DNA from: Prorocentrum cordatum
Lineage: Eukaryota > Sar > Dinophyceae > Prorocentrales > Prorocentraceae
Assembly (NCBI GenBank): GCA_963575745.1
Contig: CAUYUJ010005769.1
Location: 57,790-121,789, forward strand
Reading direction: 5' to 3'
Length of the DNA stretch: 64,000 nt
Made by a program: the position numbers and the translations under genes. The notes below the pieces were generated by a model. The model saw nothing but the letters and a program-made list of their open reading frames with translations, searched no databases and was not told where the DNA came from. Of this stretch, positions 39,313-51,300 are shown one piece after another (the first letter of the stretch is position 1; each line of letters starts with the position of its first letter).

Positions 39313-39445
39313 TGATGGGCGTGTTTTCCACCACCACCACCATAAGTTGGAGGGGGAGGGGGTCCTCCTCCTCCTCCTCCTCCCTGTCCTCCTCCTCCTT
39401 CTTCCCTCCAACTTATGGTGGTGGTGGTGGAAAACACGCCCATCA
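39313..39445. mobile_element. HP hairpin with near-perfect arms, AGACA target duplication
   Basis: TGATGGGCGTGTTTTCCACC and its exact complement GGTGGAAAACACGCCCATCA cap arms of about 40 bp around (TCC)n. AGACA flanks both sides (39308-39312 and 39446-39450). Confidence 0.93.
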
Positions 39446-39450
39446 AGACA

Positions 39451-40200
39451 TGCGGCGCTCGGAGGCCCGTGTGGGGGCACAACTTCGATCCGCATCCACT
39501 GCATCTTGGCATTCCGGGCTCCCTCGCCCAGGAACCAGAGGCGCGGTGGAGGTGGGTTAAGAGTGCGGCCCCTGGAGGCCAGATTCTTCGCCATACCCAC
39601 TGCGTCTCGGCATCTGTGCGCCCTTCCCAGAAAGTCCGAGACGCAGCGAATATGGATACGAATCTGGCCCGCACCTGGAGCGTGACATCGCCCACAGCGG
39701 CTTGGCCTTGGCCTCCCGCGCCAGGCTCGGGCCTCAGCTGCTTCGAGGGCGTGGAATGAAGACGAGGCTGGGACTGGGACGAACTCAGACCGGGTCAAAT
39801 CGGGGATCTCTGAGATCCAGCTGTTCTGGAGGATGCATCGGCAGCCGCGGCCGTTCCAGAGCGCTCCGACACGTTCTGAGCGCGTTCAGGATGGCTCTGG
39901 AACGGTGCCTTCCGGGCTTAGCCCCGCCCGAGACGGGCCCCCAAACGCGATAAGAGCAGCTTGAGCCGGGTGATGTGCTGCAGAGTCACGAGACCCAGAC
40001 GAGACAAGAACGGCATGACCGTGCCGCCATGCAGTCGGCCCTGACTGGACAGGACACGCGAGAGAACACAAGACCCTTCCGATGGCCACATCGCCACAGG
40101 AGTGTAAGAAGGCACGTGTCGCGAGGCACAGGACACAAGGGCACCCTTGATTTGGCAGGGGCGACCTACTAATCCAGGCCGACTGCACCCACGGCCGCCA
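39451..40200. repeat. Imperfect 115-bp duplication and relative of the 14.85-kb element
   Basis: ATCCGCATCCACTGCATCTT and ATACCCACTGCGTCTCGGCA mark related segments at about 39488 and 39593. 39770-39925 resembles the core of 14851-15024 (GAGGATGCATCGGCAGCCGC). No gene was confirmed. Confidence 0.45.
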
Positions 40201-41018
40201 CCGCAGACAAGAACGGCGTGGACGTGCCGCGGTGCCCACGGCCGAGCCCTCCCAGGACGAAAACGCGAGCGCCAGCCCTCCAGGGGGCAAGTGACCGGAT
40301 GGCCATCGGCGGGGCGTGGGCGCTGCCCCCCCCCCCCCCCCCCCCCCCCATCTGCCGAGCGCCGGCGGCGCGCCCAGGAGAGAGGGCAGGAGGGGGCGGG
40401 CCTTTTTTCCCAGAAGGCTCACACGGCCGCTGGCCTTCCGAGAAGCGCTCCGCACCGCCTCGGAAGCCACGGCACGCCTCGTCCGCGGGTCGCGGAGGGC
40501 TTCGGAGCAGCCCCGTCGCCCGGTGACAAGGCTTGCCCCCCCTCGCTGCCCCCTGCTGCGCGCCGCAAAGAGGGAGAAAGAGAGAGAGAGAGAGGCAGCA
40601 AAGGAGAAAGAGAGAGAGAGAGAGAGAGCAGCTCTCGGGGCCTCGGGGATGGTCGTCTTGGCTCTCAGGTGCTTGCTCATCTTCGTGATCCTGCCGACGG
40701 CCTGTGGGCCAGGCGCCGCTGCGGGGGGCGCACCGCGGCAAAACGGCCGGCGAGGGGCTGGAGCGAGGAGGGCGAGAGCGCTCGGACCCGGAGGCTCGGC
40801 GAGAGAGCTCGGGCGGGGGAGCTCATTCGAGGCTGTCCGTCGTTGTTCGGCCCTCTGGCGCGTGACGGTCGGTACCCGCCCCCCCCCCCCCGCACAGCTG
40901 GTGCTCGCGCTCGTGCTGTGGCGGTCGCAGCGCGCCCCCCCCTCCCCGACAAGCCACGCCCGGCCCAGGCGTTGCCGCTGGCCCCCCATCCCCCCTACAA
41001 GGGGTAACCGCCGCTGCC
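40201..41018. other. C run, GA-rich tract and unresolved segments
   Basis: A C homopolymer lies at 40327-40348 and GAGAGA-rich tracts at 40571-40630. A minus-strand peptide QAVGRITKMSKHLRAKTTIP (about 40640-40720) looks exon-like next to the GA tract, but limits are unresolved. Confidence 0.35.
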
Positions 41019-41520
41019 GGGAGGAGGAGGGGGAGGAGGAGGAGGAAGAGGAGGAGGAGGAGGAGGAGGAGGAGGAGGAGAGGAGGAGGAGGAGGAGGAG
41101 GAGGAGGAGGAGGAGGAGGAGGAGGAGCGAGGAGGAGGAGGAGCGAGGAGGAGGAGGAGGAGGAGGAGGAGGAGGAGGAGGATGAGGAGGAGGAGGGGGA
41201 GGAGGAGGAGGAGGAGGAGGAGGAGGAGAGGAGGAGGGGAGGAGCGAGAGGAGGAGCGAGGAAGATTCGGAGGCGGAGGAGGGGGAGGGAGGATGAGGTA
41301 CGTCGAGATGGAAGGGGGGGGCTGGAACCCTCCTCCGCCTCCTCCTCCCTCCCTCCTCCCTCCTCCTCCTCCTCCTTCCTCCTCCTCCTCCTCACAACCA
41401 ACCAACCACCACCACCACCACCACCACCACCACCACCACCACCACCACCACACCACCACCACCACCACCACCACCACCACCACCACCACCACCACCACCA
41501 CCACCACCCCTTCCACCACA
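41019..41520. repeat. (GGA)n, (TCC)n and (CCA)n arrays
   Basis: (GGA)n at 41019-41240, (TCC)n at 41330-41393 and (CCA)n at 41403-41512. Confidence 0.95.
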
Positions 41521-41936
41521 TGCTGGTGCTCGCGCGCATCTTCTGGCGATCGCAGCGCGCCCCCGCCCCGACGTCCCCCACTCCGCCCCAAGCGCTGCCG
41601 TCACCCAGGGCCCCGCGCCCATTGCCCGCCCCCCCCCTCGGGGCAACGACCACCACAGGGCAACCAGACAGGATGAGAAACAAGTCTCGCGAGAGAGCCA
41701 GGGCGAGAGAGCCAGGGCGAGAGAGCTGGGCGAAAGAGTCACGGCAAGGGAGCTGGGCAGCGGACGCCCGCGCGTCGAAAGGGGGGCTGGGCAAGAGAGA
41801 GAGCCCGGGCTCCCCTCGGTGGACCTGTTAGCCCGCCGCGGGCCTCGGTGGGCCTCTGGGCAAGTGCCGCTGCTGCCTCCAGGGTCGCGACGCCCTGCAG
41901 TGCTCTGGAGTTGTTCTCGGCCGCCCGCTTCACTCG
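41521..41936. other. Unresolved segment
   Basis: GAGAGAGCCAGGGC repeats occur near 41690-41730. No exon was recognised. Confidence 0.4.
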
Positions 41937-42085
41937 GGGAGGCATATGCTTCGGGCTGGAGAGGCTCGTTTTGGTCTTGCGGGGCCGTCGACAAGACGGC
42001 GGGACCCAGTCTGAAACTTGACGCGGGCTCCCGCTTCAAGCACCCCAGAAAACCTGGGCGGTCAAAACTCGTGTCCCTTAGCTAC
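41937..42085. mobile_element. M5 element, diverged
   Basis: TCGGGGAGGCATATGCTTCG and CCTTAGCTACCCCGA ends, with CTGAAACTTGACGCGGGCTC inside. Confidence 0.65.
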
Positions 42086-42830
42086 CCCGATGTGCAACAC
42101 GCCACACGCACAGCATTGATACGGAGCTCGACACGCAGGCTGAACATACAGGTCTGGCGCGACACGCTCGCCAAAGCGTGGGCCGACGCGCTGAGCCAGC
42201 ACGCGACGTGCTGACACAGACGCTTTGAGCACGGCACGCGTTGCGTTCCACAGCGGGCGGGCATCGGGGCGGCTCGGCTGGCGCCAGGACAGCCCAACGG
42301 CGGCGCCAAAAACCCGAGTTCTGGCGACGCCCCCGTCCTGCGCAGGGCCCGGCCCAGACCGCACAGAACCATCATCCCGAGTGCGAATACGGGCGCCTCA
42401 GTGAGGCCACGTCTTCATCGTGCCATTCGTGTCATGGGTTCTTGTGTTATCGATGACACCAGGCGCCCACGCCCATACGTTGCATACGAAACCGCGCGTC
42501 AGCGCGGCCTGCGAGACTTGTTGGAAAGTCCCCAGCGGTCAGCGCCACCGCGGCCGCGTCGGTCGCGCCAGATTAGCTGGCCGCTCTGCGCGCCAACCTG
42601 CGCGCGCGAGCGCGGCCGTAACGATGCGCCAGCCAGCGCCAAGTAGCCATTGCAATCGCCACGGTAAGGGTTTCGCAGATCAACTTGCGGGTGGGCAAGT
42701 GGGATGATGGGATGATGCGCGAGCAACGGAGCTGGCAGCTTCAACTCTAGCAACGACAATTGCGCCAACTTGGTTGCACCGCGTCGATTGCACCGGCTAG
42801 ATTGCGCCACGCGTATGGTCGTTTCTACAA
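42086..42830 (+). repeat. Unresolved segment and partial L copy 5
   Basis: 42486-42760 matches the 3' half of L (CGCGTCAGCGCGGC to CTTGCGGGTGGGCAAGTGGG), followed by a few TTGCACCGCG units. 42086-42420 is unresolved, with open frames on both strands. Confidence 0.6.
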
Positions 42831-43930
42831 GCGAATGAAAAACCGAACCCCTCCCCATCCCTCCCCCGCGCACGCGCGCGCCCGTTTCATCCGCGCCCCC
42901 CGGAAATAAGTTATTGGCATGAAATCCTGCCCCGCCGCTCGTTTAAACAACGAATGGTTCCATGCCAACTGGGGCAGGTTCCCCCTCAACATCCTCGCGC
43001 AAAAACGAAAACATATGAACGCGTCCGCTTGCAAGAAACCCGTGCCAAACTATAAAGCCAAATTCCCGCGTGCGCCGTCGCTTGCGCAGCGCATGCCAGG
43101 ATCTTCAAAAGAAACAAAATGTCGTAAGGGTTTCGAACTCGACTGTACCGAGCACGTACAGCACATGGCTACCCGCAAGACAACCATTGGATTCCTATGT
43201 TTGCAATCACATGTTTCCCGATGGGCCCCTCGTGAACGAAATGTCGAAATGATTCGAGCGCCCTTGCGCGCGTGCTGCTGGGGGGCGACAACTGTCAAAT
43301 GGCACGGCGCAGGCCGTTCGCGCCCGTCGACCGCGCGCGCGTGTCGGAGCCCTCCCGAACAACTCATCTCCGCCGCGTGGATACCAACATCGTCATAGGC
43401 GCAGTCAACATCGGCGCCACGATTGGCCCGCCTCGCCGTCGCCATCGTCATTTTCATCGCCACAGGCATCGCTGCATTCATCATCGCGTCAAGCGCTGTC
43501 GATGTCGACATGACACAGCGCCCGCACGAACCACCGACTCGCAGTGAAATGCCCGCGCGTCAGCGCGGCCTGGGAAACGCGCCGGGAAATCCCCAGCGGT
43601 CTGCGCCGCCGCGGCCGCGCCAGTCGCGCCAGACGAGCTGGGCGCGCTGCGCGCGAGCCTGCGCCCGCTAGCGCGGCCGCAGCGGCGCGCCAGCCAGCGC
43701 CAAGCAGTCATCGCAATCGCCGCCGCATGAGTTTTGCACGCCGAATTGCGGTCTGCTTGGCGGGTGGGATGGTTGCGCGAGCAGTGGGGCCGACCATTCA
43801 CCGCGATTAGAAACGAATTGCACCGCGCAGAAACTCCGCTCCAGAATAAACTCAAATTCTACCCCATCACCACCCCAACTAGGGATGTCGACTCCCTCTG
43901 GGGTAATGTGAATTCACATTTTATTGTGCA
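42831..43930 (+). repeat. Long repeat L, copy 6
   Basis: Contains GAGCGCCCTTGCGCGCGTGC, GGCGCAGTCAACATCGGCGC and GTCAGCGCGGCCTGGGAAAC. Confidence 0.78.
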
Positions 43931-44830
43931 CGCTCGATCGCTTAATAATCTATAATCAAACAATCTCAAGACCCTCCCAGCCCCCCCCCCACCCCGCCAC
44001 CCCTGCCCCCCCTCAAGAAGCGCGCGCGCCATCGTTTAAGAGAAATCATGCACGTGCACAAACCCCTTGCAACAAATTATGTAAAGTCGGCGCGTGCGTC
44101 GTCGCGCGCGCATGCCAGAATGCCTTCAACTTTGCCATCAAAAGCAATCAAAAAGGGCCTCTCGCGCGGGCACGTCGACATCGCGCGAACGACCCTGCGC
44201 GCTTGCTGGGGGGGCAGGGGGGCCCTGTCTAGCAATGCCGCGCGGGCCACTCGCGCCTGTCGGCCGCGCGCGCATGCCCAGGTCCATCCCAAACTTCCAT
44301 CTCCGACACGTGGACACTATCATCGTCGTCGGCGCGGTCAACATCGGCGCCGCGATTGGCCTAGCCGTCGTCGCCGTCCTCATCGTCACCAGCACCGCTA
44401 CTATCACCATCATCATCGTGTCTGCCGTTGTCGACGTCACCATGATACCGCACCCGACCGAGTCACCGACTCGCACTGAAGTGTCCGCGCGTCAGCGCGG
44501 CCTGCGGGGCGCGCTGTGCAGTCCTTAGCGGTCTGCGCAAACCCGGGCGCGTCGGCCGCGCCCGACGAGCTGGCTGCTCTGCGCGCTAGCGCGGCCGCAG
44601 CGACACGCCGGCCAGCGCCAAGCAGTCGTCGCAATAGTCGCCGCCTCGGTTTGGCAAACCAAGTTGCGGATGGCGGGGTGGGATCACTGCGCGAGCAATG
44701 GAGCTGACAACACTCTCGTGAGCATAAGTTAACGGCACCACATAGAATGCGCCACATAGAATGCGCCTCGCCGGCTCTTCGGATCTACCCCATCCGGATT
44801 TATCGCCCCCCTTTGGGGATGTCCAGTTTG
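43931..44830 (+). repeat. Long repeat L, copy 7
   Basis: Contains GTCGGCGCGGTCAACATCGG, CGCGTCAGCGCGGC and CAAGTTGCGGATGGCGGGGT. Confidence 0.78.
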
Positions 44831-45044
44831 CGTGCGATGCTGCAATATGAATTCGTGCCATCCCAGGCAGGCCAGCATCGCATCCCCCTCATCCTCTGCC
44901 CAAAAATTAATGCGCGCACACGTTTATGACAAAAACAACAGTTTCTAAGAACTCCTTGGAACATAATGGGACGAAGTGCGCACGCGCGCGTCGTCGCGTG
45001 CGTGCAATCCGACATCTTTCGAAACTATGCTGGCGAAGGACCCA
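44831..45044 (+). repeat. L head fragment joined to the minisatellite
   Basis: CACGCGCGCGTCGTCGCGTG and CGACATCTTTCGAAACTATG begin an L copy that switches into the minisatellite head GCTGGCGAAGGACCCAACCA. Confidence 0.7.
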
Positions 45045-46010
45045 ACCAAATGCAATTGTGGGCACCGCAATTGTGAGCCCCGCCTTCGGTGGATCTCCCT
45101 GTGGGACCCTATGGGCGCGGCGATGCCATGCGAACGCTGTCACTGCGGCCTTCGGTGGGGCTCCCTGTGGCGCCACGATGCGTGTGAGGGATGTGCGGAC
45201 ATGGGTGCGGCGGCGCCATGCGAACCCTCCCGCGAAGCCTTCGGTGGAGCTCCCTGTGGGGCCACGAAACGTAGGACGGATGTGCCGAAATGAACGCGGT
45301 GGCGCCGTGCGAGCCCTGCCACTTGGGCGTTCGGTGGAGCTCCATGTGGGGCCACAACAAGTCAGGGGTGTGCAGGAATGGGCGCGGTGGCGCCATGCGA
45401 ACCCTGTCGTTGGGGCCTTCGGAGGAGTCCCCTATGGGGCCACGAAGCGCGTGAGGCGCGTGCCGAAATTGATGCGGTGGCGCCATGCGAACCCATCCAC
45501 TGGGGCGTGCGGTGGAGTTCCCTGTGGAGCCACGAGCCGTGTGAGGGGTGCGCAGGAATGAACGCGGTGGCGCCATGCGAACCCTACCAGTTGGGTCTTC
45601 GGGGGAGCTCCCTATGGGGCCACGGAACGTGTGAGGGGTGTGCCAGAATGGGCGCGGTGGCGCCATGCGAACCCTGCCACTGGGGCATTCGGTGGAGCTC
45701 CCTATGCGGCCACGAAGCGTGTGAGGGGTGCGCCGAAATGAATGCGGTGGGGCCGTGCGAACCCTTCCGCTCGAGCCTTCGGTGGAGCCCCCATACGGGG
45801 CCACGAAGCGTGTGAGGGGTGTGCTTATTTGCGCGCGGTGGCACCGTGCCAACCCTCCCGCTGGGGCCTTCGGTGGAGCTCCCTGGGGGGTCACAAAGCA
45901 GTGTGGGGTATGCCGGAGTTGACGCGGTGGCGCCATGCGAACCCTGCCACCCGGGCCCTGGGTGAAGCTCCCTACGGGACCACGAGGCGCGCGATGGGGT
46001 GCGGCGAAAC
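45045..46010 (+). repeat. 90-bp minisatellite array 1
   Basis: About ten units. GCGAACCC-type anchors lie at 45311, 45399, 45489, 45579, 45669, 45759, 45849 and 45939. The consensus includes CTTCGGTGGAGCTCCCTATG and GGGTGTGCCGAAATG. The 30-codon period keeps both strands open. Confidence 0.95.
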
Positions 46011-46309
46011 AGAGGCATGCGGAGGGCAGAGGCGAGGAGGAGGAAAAGACGAGGGCTGGGAGCGCGGGAGGCGGGGCGGGGTGGGGAACGCGGGGGCGTT
46101 GTCTCTTCAAAACGAGGTCCCAACACCACAGGATCGTCTAGAAACAATCATAGGTCCCGTAAGAATTGCAACATCGAGCGTCAAGAAAACATAATTAAAA
46201 CGACGTCTCTTCAAAACGAGGTCCCAACACCTCTGGATCGTTTAGAAACAGCAATCGGTCCCGTAAGAATTGCAACATCGGGCGTCAAGAAAACATAAGT
46301 AGCCTGGCG
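46011..46309. repeat. 105-bp tandem duplication
   Basis: GTCTCTTCAAAACGAGGTCC starts near 46100 and again near 46205. Each unit ends GTCAAGAAAACATAA. It separates the two minisatellite arrays. Confidence 0.85.
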
Positions 46310-47340
46310 AAGGGCCCAACCATGTGCAGCTGCGAGTGCCGCATCGTGGGTACCGTTTTCGGGCCACGAACCGTGTGAAGGGTGTGCCAAATTGGGCGCC
46401 GTGGCGCCATGCGAACCCTCCCACTGGAATCTTCGGTGGAGCTCCCTATGCCCTCTGGGTCCACGAACCGTGCGAGGGGTGTGCCGAATTGGGCGCGGTG
46501 GTGCCATGCGAACCGGAGCCCCCTGTAGGGCCACGAACCATGAGAGAGGTGTGCCGAATTGGGCGCGGTGGTGTGATGCAAACCCTCCCACTGGAGCCTT
46601 CGGCGGAGCTCCCAATGGGGCCATGAGCCGTGTGAGGGGTGTGCCGAATTGGGCGCGGCGGTGCCATGCGAACCCTCCCACTGGAGCCTTCGGTGAAGCT
46701 CCCTGTGGGGCCACGAACCGTGTGAGGGGTGTGCAGAATTGGGCGCGGTGGTGCCAAGCGAACCCTCCCCCTCCCACTGGGGCCTTCGGTGGCACCCCCT
46801 ATGGGGCCAAGAAGCGTGTGAGGGGTGTGCAGAATTGGGCGCAGTGGTGCCATGTGAACCCTCCCACTGAGCCTTCGGTGGGGCCACGAACAGTGAGGGG
46901 TGTGCCGAATTGGGTGCGGTGGCGCCATGCCAACCCTGCCACTAGGGCCTTCGGTGGCGCTCCCTATGGGGCCACGAAGCGTGTGAAGGGTGTGCCGAAT
47001 TGGGCGCGGTGGTGCCATGAGAACCCTCCCGCTGAAACCTTCGGTGGACCTCCCAATGGGGCAACGAAGCGTGTGAGAGTGTGCCGAATTGGGTGCGGTG
47101 GTGCAGTGCGAACCTTGCCACTGGAGCCTTCGGTGGAGCTCCCTACAAGGCCACAAACCGTGTGAGGGGTGTGTGCCGAATTGGGTGCGGTGAGCTCCCT
47201 ATGGGGCCACGAACAATGTGAGGGTTGTGTGCCGAATTGGGCGCGATGGTGCCATGCGATCCCTCCCGCTGGAACCTTCGGTGGAGCTCCCTGTGGGGCC
47301 ACGAACCGTGCGAGGGGTGTGCCGACATGGGGGACATGAA
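46310..47340 (+). repeat. 90-bp minisatellite array 2
   Basis: Begins with head GCCTGGCGAAGGGCCCAACC, then about twelve units with length variants (78-95 bp). Frames shift between units, which argues against a single coding frame. Confidence 0.93.
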
Positions 47341-47576
47341 AGGAGGCAGAGGCATGGACGGGAGGAGGGAGGAGGGGGAGGAGAAGGAGGAGGAGGAGGA
47401 GGAGGAGAGAAGAGGAGGAAGGAGAGGACCCAACATCATAGGATGGTTGTGACTTAAGCACAAAGCACAAAACACAATGTTTCGAAACGCGTGTTCCCCA
47501 AACAAATAGCCCCCCCTCCAAGCGACCACAGACCTCGCTCTTTCGTACATATGTGTCTATAGGTATACACATCTAT

Positions 47577-47608
<32 letters not shown>

Positions 47609-48360
47609 GTAGATCTGCATGTGTATGTGCGCATGCAGGTGTATAGGTGTAGGCACGTGTAAACGTATGATGTGTATGCTTTGGATTTGTGTAAATGTAT
47701 GCATACGCATGTGCATATAATAATGTCCGACACCCACAGAATGGAACAAGTTGGCTCTATGGATGAACTCAGGAAGGTTTTCGCTCGTCCTCCATGATCG
47801 CCACCTGGGCCTGCTGGACCGCCTGGTCGCTCCGGCAGGTCTCTGGGCGACCAGCTGTGCCAAGTGGTCCCAACGACCCAGGCGCGAACACCCCGCCACA
47901 GGACGCCGCGAACTCGTCCCCCAAATCTTGAACATGACTCGTCGCAGGGTCCCCAGGACGGACGCCGTCGATCCGTTGGTTATAGCTTCGGTAATCGCCA
48001 CTTTTGAAATCAGTGTGCCTCTAAGAAGGGCACAACTGCGCCTGAAAAGGTACGCCATGTCCACAGGCCTACCCAAGGCGCCCAAGACACCCCCAAGATT
48101 GCCGAACATGGCTTCCTAGTCGACCCCATAGACGCCTCATGAGACCGCCAGACAAGACACGCAGCCCTCAACGACCCCAGATGGCCAATAGACCCTACAA
48201 GACTCCACACTTCACAGCCCATGGAAGAACGCCCAGACGCCAGATGACGCGCTACTGACTGTTTGTCCTGGCGGATCTTCGATGGCGAGACAAGTCCTCC
48301 GATACACGGTGGGGGCACACAACACCATCCGACACACGGCAGTGATTCGCACAACGCTCA
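47341..48360. other. (GGA)n, (TA)n and unresolved segments
   Basis: (GGA)n lies at 47366-47430 and (TA)n-rich sequence at 47574-47607. 47720-48120 is open on both strands (minus: TLISKVAITEAITNGSTASV). No domain was recognised. Confidence 0.4.
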
Positions 48361-48553
48361 CTAAACTGAGCGGCCGCATCACCCCGAGCACCAACAACGA
48401 ACACGTCAGGCAAAGTTCCGCGGCGAGCCACGACGGAAACGAAAAACAGTACTCCGTCGGCACATCATGGTGCTCGGCCTCGTCGGCAATCCAGCCTGCC
48501 GACTTCGATAGCATGCAGTTGGGAAAGAAGCCGCAAAAGAGCAGCGGTCTCCT
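48361..48553 (-). CDS. Candidate exon with a hydrophobic segment
   Basis: CTCCGCTTCTGCAG|GAGACC opens a frame reading FCGFFPNCMLSKSAGWIADE, then PSWLAAELCLTCSLLVLGVM, to a possible donor CAGTTTA|GTGAGC. One or two membrane segments are plausible. The complementary strand is also open, so this is tentative. Confidence 0.3.
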
Positions 48554-49184
48554 GCAGAAGCGGAGCTGGGCTTCAAACGTGCGGAGCGGCCTGCGCAGAA
48601 GCAGAACCGCCCCTGGGCTTTAAAACGGGCACTGCGCCCACAAGAGCTGCACTCGGGCCGGGACTGTAGCGCGCGGCGTCGCGCCACATGAGTAGCTCGA
48701 TCTCTCGAGACACTACCAGGACGCATCCGCGAGGTTGACTCGATCCCTGGCCAGCGTGGTCCTGGCGGAGGGGAGCGCCGGGCACGACCAGCGCGGCCCG
48801 ACAAGCGGAAAGAGAAGGAGGACGAGAAAGCATCATGCCCACAAACTTTCCGAGCTCAACACGCGTTTCTTGGATCTGCGCTGGGGCCCCTTCCCAGGCG
48901 AGCGGAGCGCGCCGGGTGTGGCTCCGCTACGGGAGGCCACGCGCAAATGCGAGAAATCCGCGCGGAACTCTGAGAGTTTCTGCTCATGCAGCGTTTTCTT
49001 AGTCAAAGGCGGGAGGAAGGGAGGAGTAGACGCAGCAGGGAGGAGGGGGCTTAGACGATCTTGAAAACGCTAAGCTCATGCATCGGCGATGCGGCGCGAT
49101 GCTCCGACCCCATCTACTCCGACCCCATCTGGGAGGCCTGGAATAGGGAAGAAGGGGTGGGGTGGGAAGAACTTCCCGGTCGGC
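48554..49184. repeat. Unresolved segment, H6 hairpin and TIR fragment
   Basis: About 48868-48980 is an H6-type hairpin (CTTGGATCTGCGCTGGGGCC against GAGAAATCCGCGCGGA). 49078-49142 is a fragment of the 16.5-kb element. The rest is unresolved. Confidence 0.5.
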
Positions 49185-49710
49185 GGCGAGCCCAGGGGGG
49201 AAGCGAGAAGGGACGGGGCTCCGCAAGTGGTTCCGAAGCCACCCAGTCTTCTGACAAGTTCTCTAAGCCATCCCCAGGGACACAGAATGGCACGCACAGA
49301 GACGTACGAATACTATATGTCCTCCTTGGAGGCGCGCGTCCGACCCGAACATATAGTATACCCATCTTGTAGTATATCGTTTCCCGAGCGGTGTGGCCAG
49401 ACTGCGCCCGCCACGACGCATATACTATACGATTCCTCGGTGCGCGCGTCGCCCCTGGGTGGGCGACGCACATCTGGTAGAAGTATGTTGGGGTGACGCC
49501 GACAGGAGACTTCTCAGAACGCTGGAGCGCCTCTGCAAAGCCCCGCCACCTTCTGAGAAGGCCTTCGCCTTTTCGCTTCCCCCCCTCGCTCGTCTCCTCC
49601 TCCTCGTTCTGGGGGAGCAGATGGGTGCCGATACCACTACCCCCTAGACCTCTCCAGGGATGCGTTCTGGCCAGAATATTGAGGCGACGATAGAACGGTA
49701 ACGCTATCGG
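49185..49710. mobile_element. Probable large TIR element with TTCTGAGAAG ends
   Basis: GCCCAGGGGGGAAGCGAGAA and CTTTTCGCTTCCCCCC form outer inverted ends. Inside, GAATACTATATG and CATATACTATACGATTC form another inverted pair. Confidence 0.5.
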
Positions 49711-50272
49711 CATCGTTTCCTTCGCCTCCTCCCTCCTTCTCCTCCCTCCTCCTCGCCTTCCTGTTTCTCCTCCTCTTCCTCCTCCTCCTCCTCCTCCTCC
49801 TCTTCCTCCTCCTCCTCTGCCTCCCTCCTTCTGCTCCACTGGCTGTGCTGGATAGGCACGGGTGTGAGCGCAAATCGCCTGGAGACGTCGCGGAGAAGTA
49901 TTGTTGATCTGCGACGGGGTGCCAAAGGATGCCGGGCTATGGCCCGAGGTGGTCACTTGTGCACTAGGTTCGCCCTCGAGCACCGCAGGGAGATAGCAGC
50001 GAGCAGGAAGCAAAAAGTGTGAGACAGCTGGACGATCGACCGGCCCTGCCGAAACCAACATCATCCTCTACTCCTCCTCCGCCCCCTCCTCCTCCCTGAA
50101 GCAGGCGCCGTCCGCCCAAATCGCAAAAGGAATTGCCACTATCCAGTGCCAGCGGTGGCAGTGGCACCTACATGGGCGGATGGTTGCAAGTGAACGAGAA
50201 GGTGAACGCACTTGCTTGGCACACCCAGAAGATCCCACTCGGCGCAAATGCCGCCCCGAGTTCCATGGGATA
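49711..50272. repeat. (TCC)n array and downstream flank of the channel gene
   Basis: (TCC)n at about 49715-49830. 49840-50272 would include the 3' UTR of the channel gene. No polyadenylation motif was assigned. Confidence 0.5.
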
Positions 50273-51300
50273 TCACCCAAACCCAGGCCCAGGCGCGACA
50301 GACGCGGAGGGCGAGGACTGACTGGTCTCGTCCTCCCCAGCCGCGGCGATCCGCAGTATGCTGTTCATGAGGCCGAGTTTCGTGCCGAAGTGCTTCTTGA
50401 GTTTGCCCTGATCATCAAGGCCAACACAAGCGTGGAACACTAAATTCGTGCACTCCCGACTGTCGTTGAACAGCAAGTTCCGGTACGCGATATCCTTACT
50501 CGCACAATTGAATGCATTGATGAATAGCTTTGCGTAGTTCACGCAAAACCTCAATGGGTAAGGGTGCATCTTACTGATCATCTGGAATTCCGCTGGCAAA
50601 ACTGTGATCATTTCGCAGCCCAGTGTGGAGGCCGTGAACGGCTTGGACACCAGCGACACCTTGGACCACAGCGTCTCCTCGCAGGCCCACTGGCCAACTT
50701 TCACTTCCAAAGTTGGTATGTCAGTGTTGTCGTCGGTGTAGAACACGGACCCGACCCGCACGAAGAACATACGATTCACAGGCTGGCCGTTCCAGAAAAG
50801 CTCCTCCTGCGGGAGCATCGAGATTTCCTCTGTGGCGTTGCAACAGATCTGCCGCATACCCACGGGGCAGATCACCATGTAGAAGTCGAAGAAGGGATGC
50901 GCCTTAAGGAACGGTATAAGCGCCTCGCAACGTAGATCTTCATTGATGAATTTGGGCAAGATGTTACTGAAAGGGATGTCCGTCCCTTTTATGCGTCTGG
51001 ATGCCATTCTCTGGTGCTGTGTGATGAAATGGCGGCAACGCGAAGCCAACTCCCGAGAAATCCGGAACTCGCTGAAATACTTTGCCATGAACATTTCCTG
51101 CTCTATCTTGCGCACATGAATCGAGCGAAGATTGGTCATCGCATGAGTGATACTCGACACGAACGAGGAAAAGAACACCATGGCCACGACGATCACAACG
51201 CAGGTAAAAAGACGCTCGTTAACGTTTGTCGGAACCACCTCCATTGATGCAGGCGTGAATTGAGTGATCGCCCAATGCATCGCGGTCCGTCGCAATGGCC
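50273..51300 (-). CDS. Channel exon: pore, S6, C-linker, CNBD-like domain, stop
   Basis: Acceptor AACGTGGCAG|GGC; 341 codons then TGA (50275-50273). Pore helix and filter region HWAITQFTPASMEVVPTN, S6 LFTCVVIVVAMVFFSSFVSS, C-linker with KYFSEFRISRELASRCRHF and FINEDLRCEALIPFLKAHPF. The beta-roll contains LPQEELFWNGQPVNRMFFVR and VGQWACEETLW. The phosphate-binding Gly-Glu/Arg-Thr motifs of cyclic-nucleotide binders are not seen. The tail is Ser/Pro-rich. Confidence 0.88.

Noticed and set aside
45378-47165. A Cys-rich 30-residue repeat protein encoded by the 90-bp minisatellite
   Set aside because: Both strands are open because the period is a multiple of three. Unit length varies from 78 to 95 bp, frames shift between units and no splice or start context was found.
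45045-47340. CRISPR array
   Set aside because: The repeats are contiguous 90-bp units without unique spacers, in a eukaryotic nuclear context.
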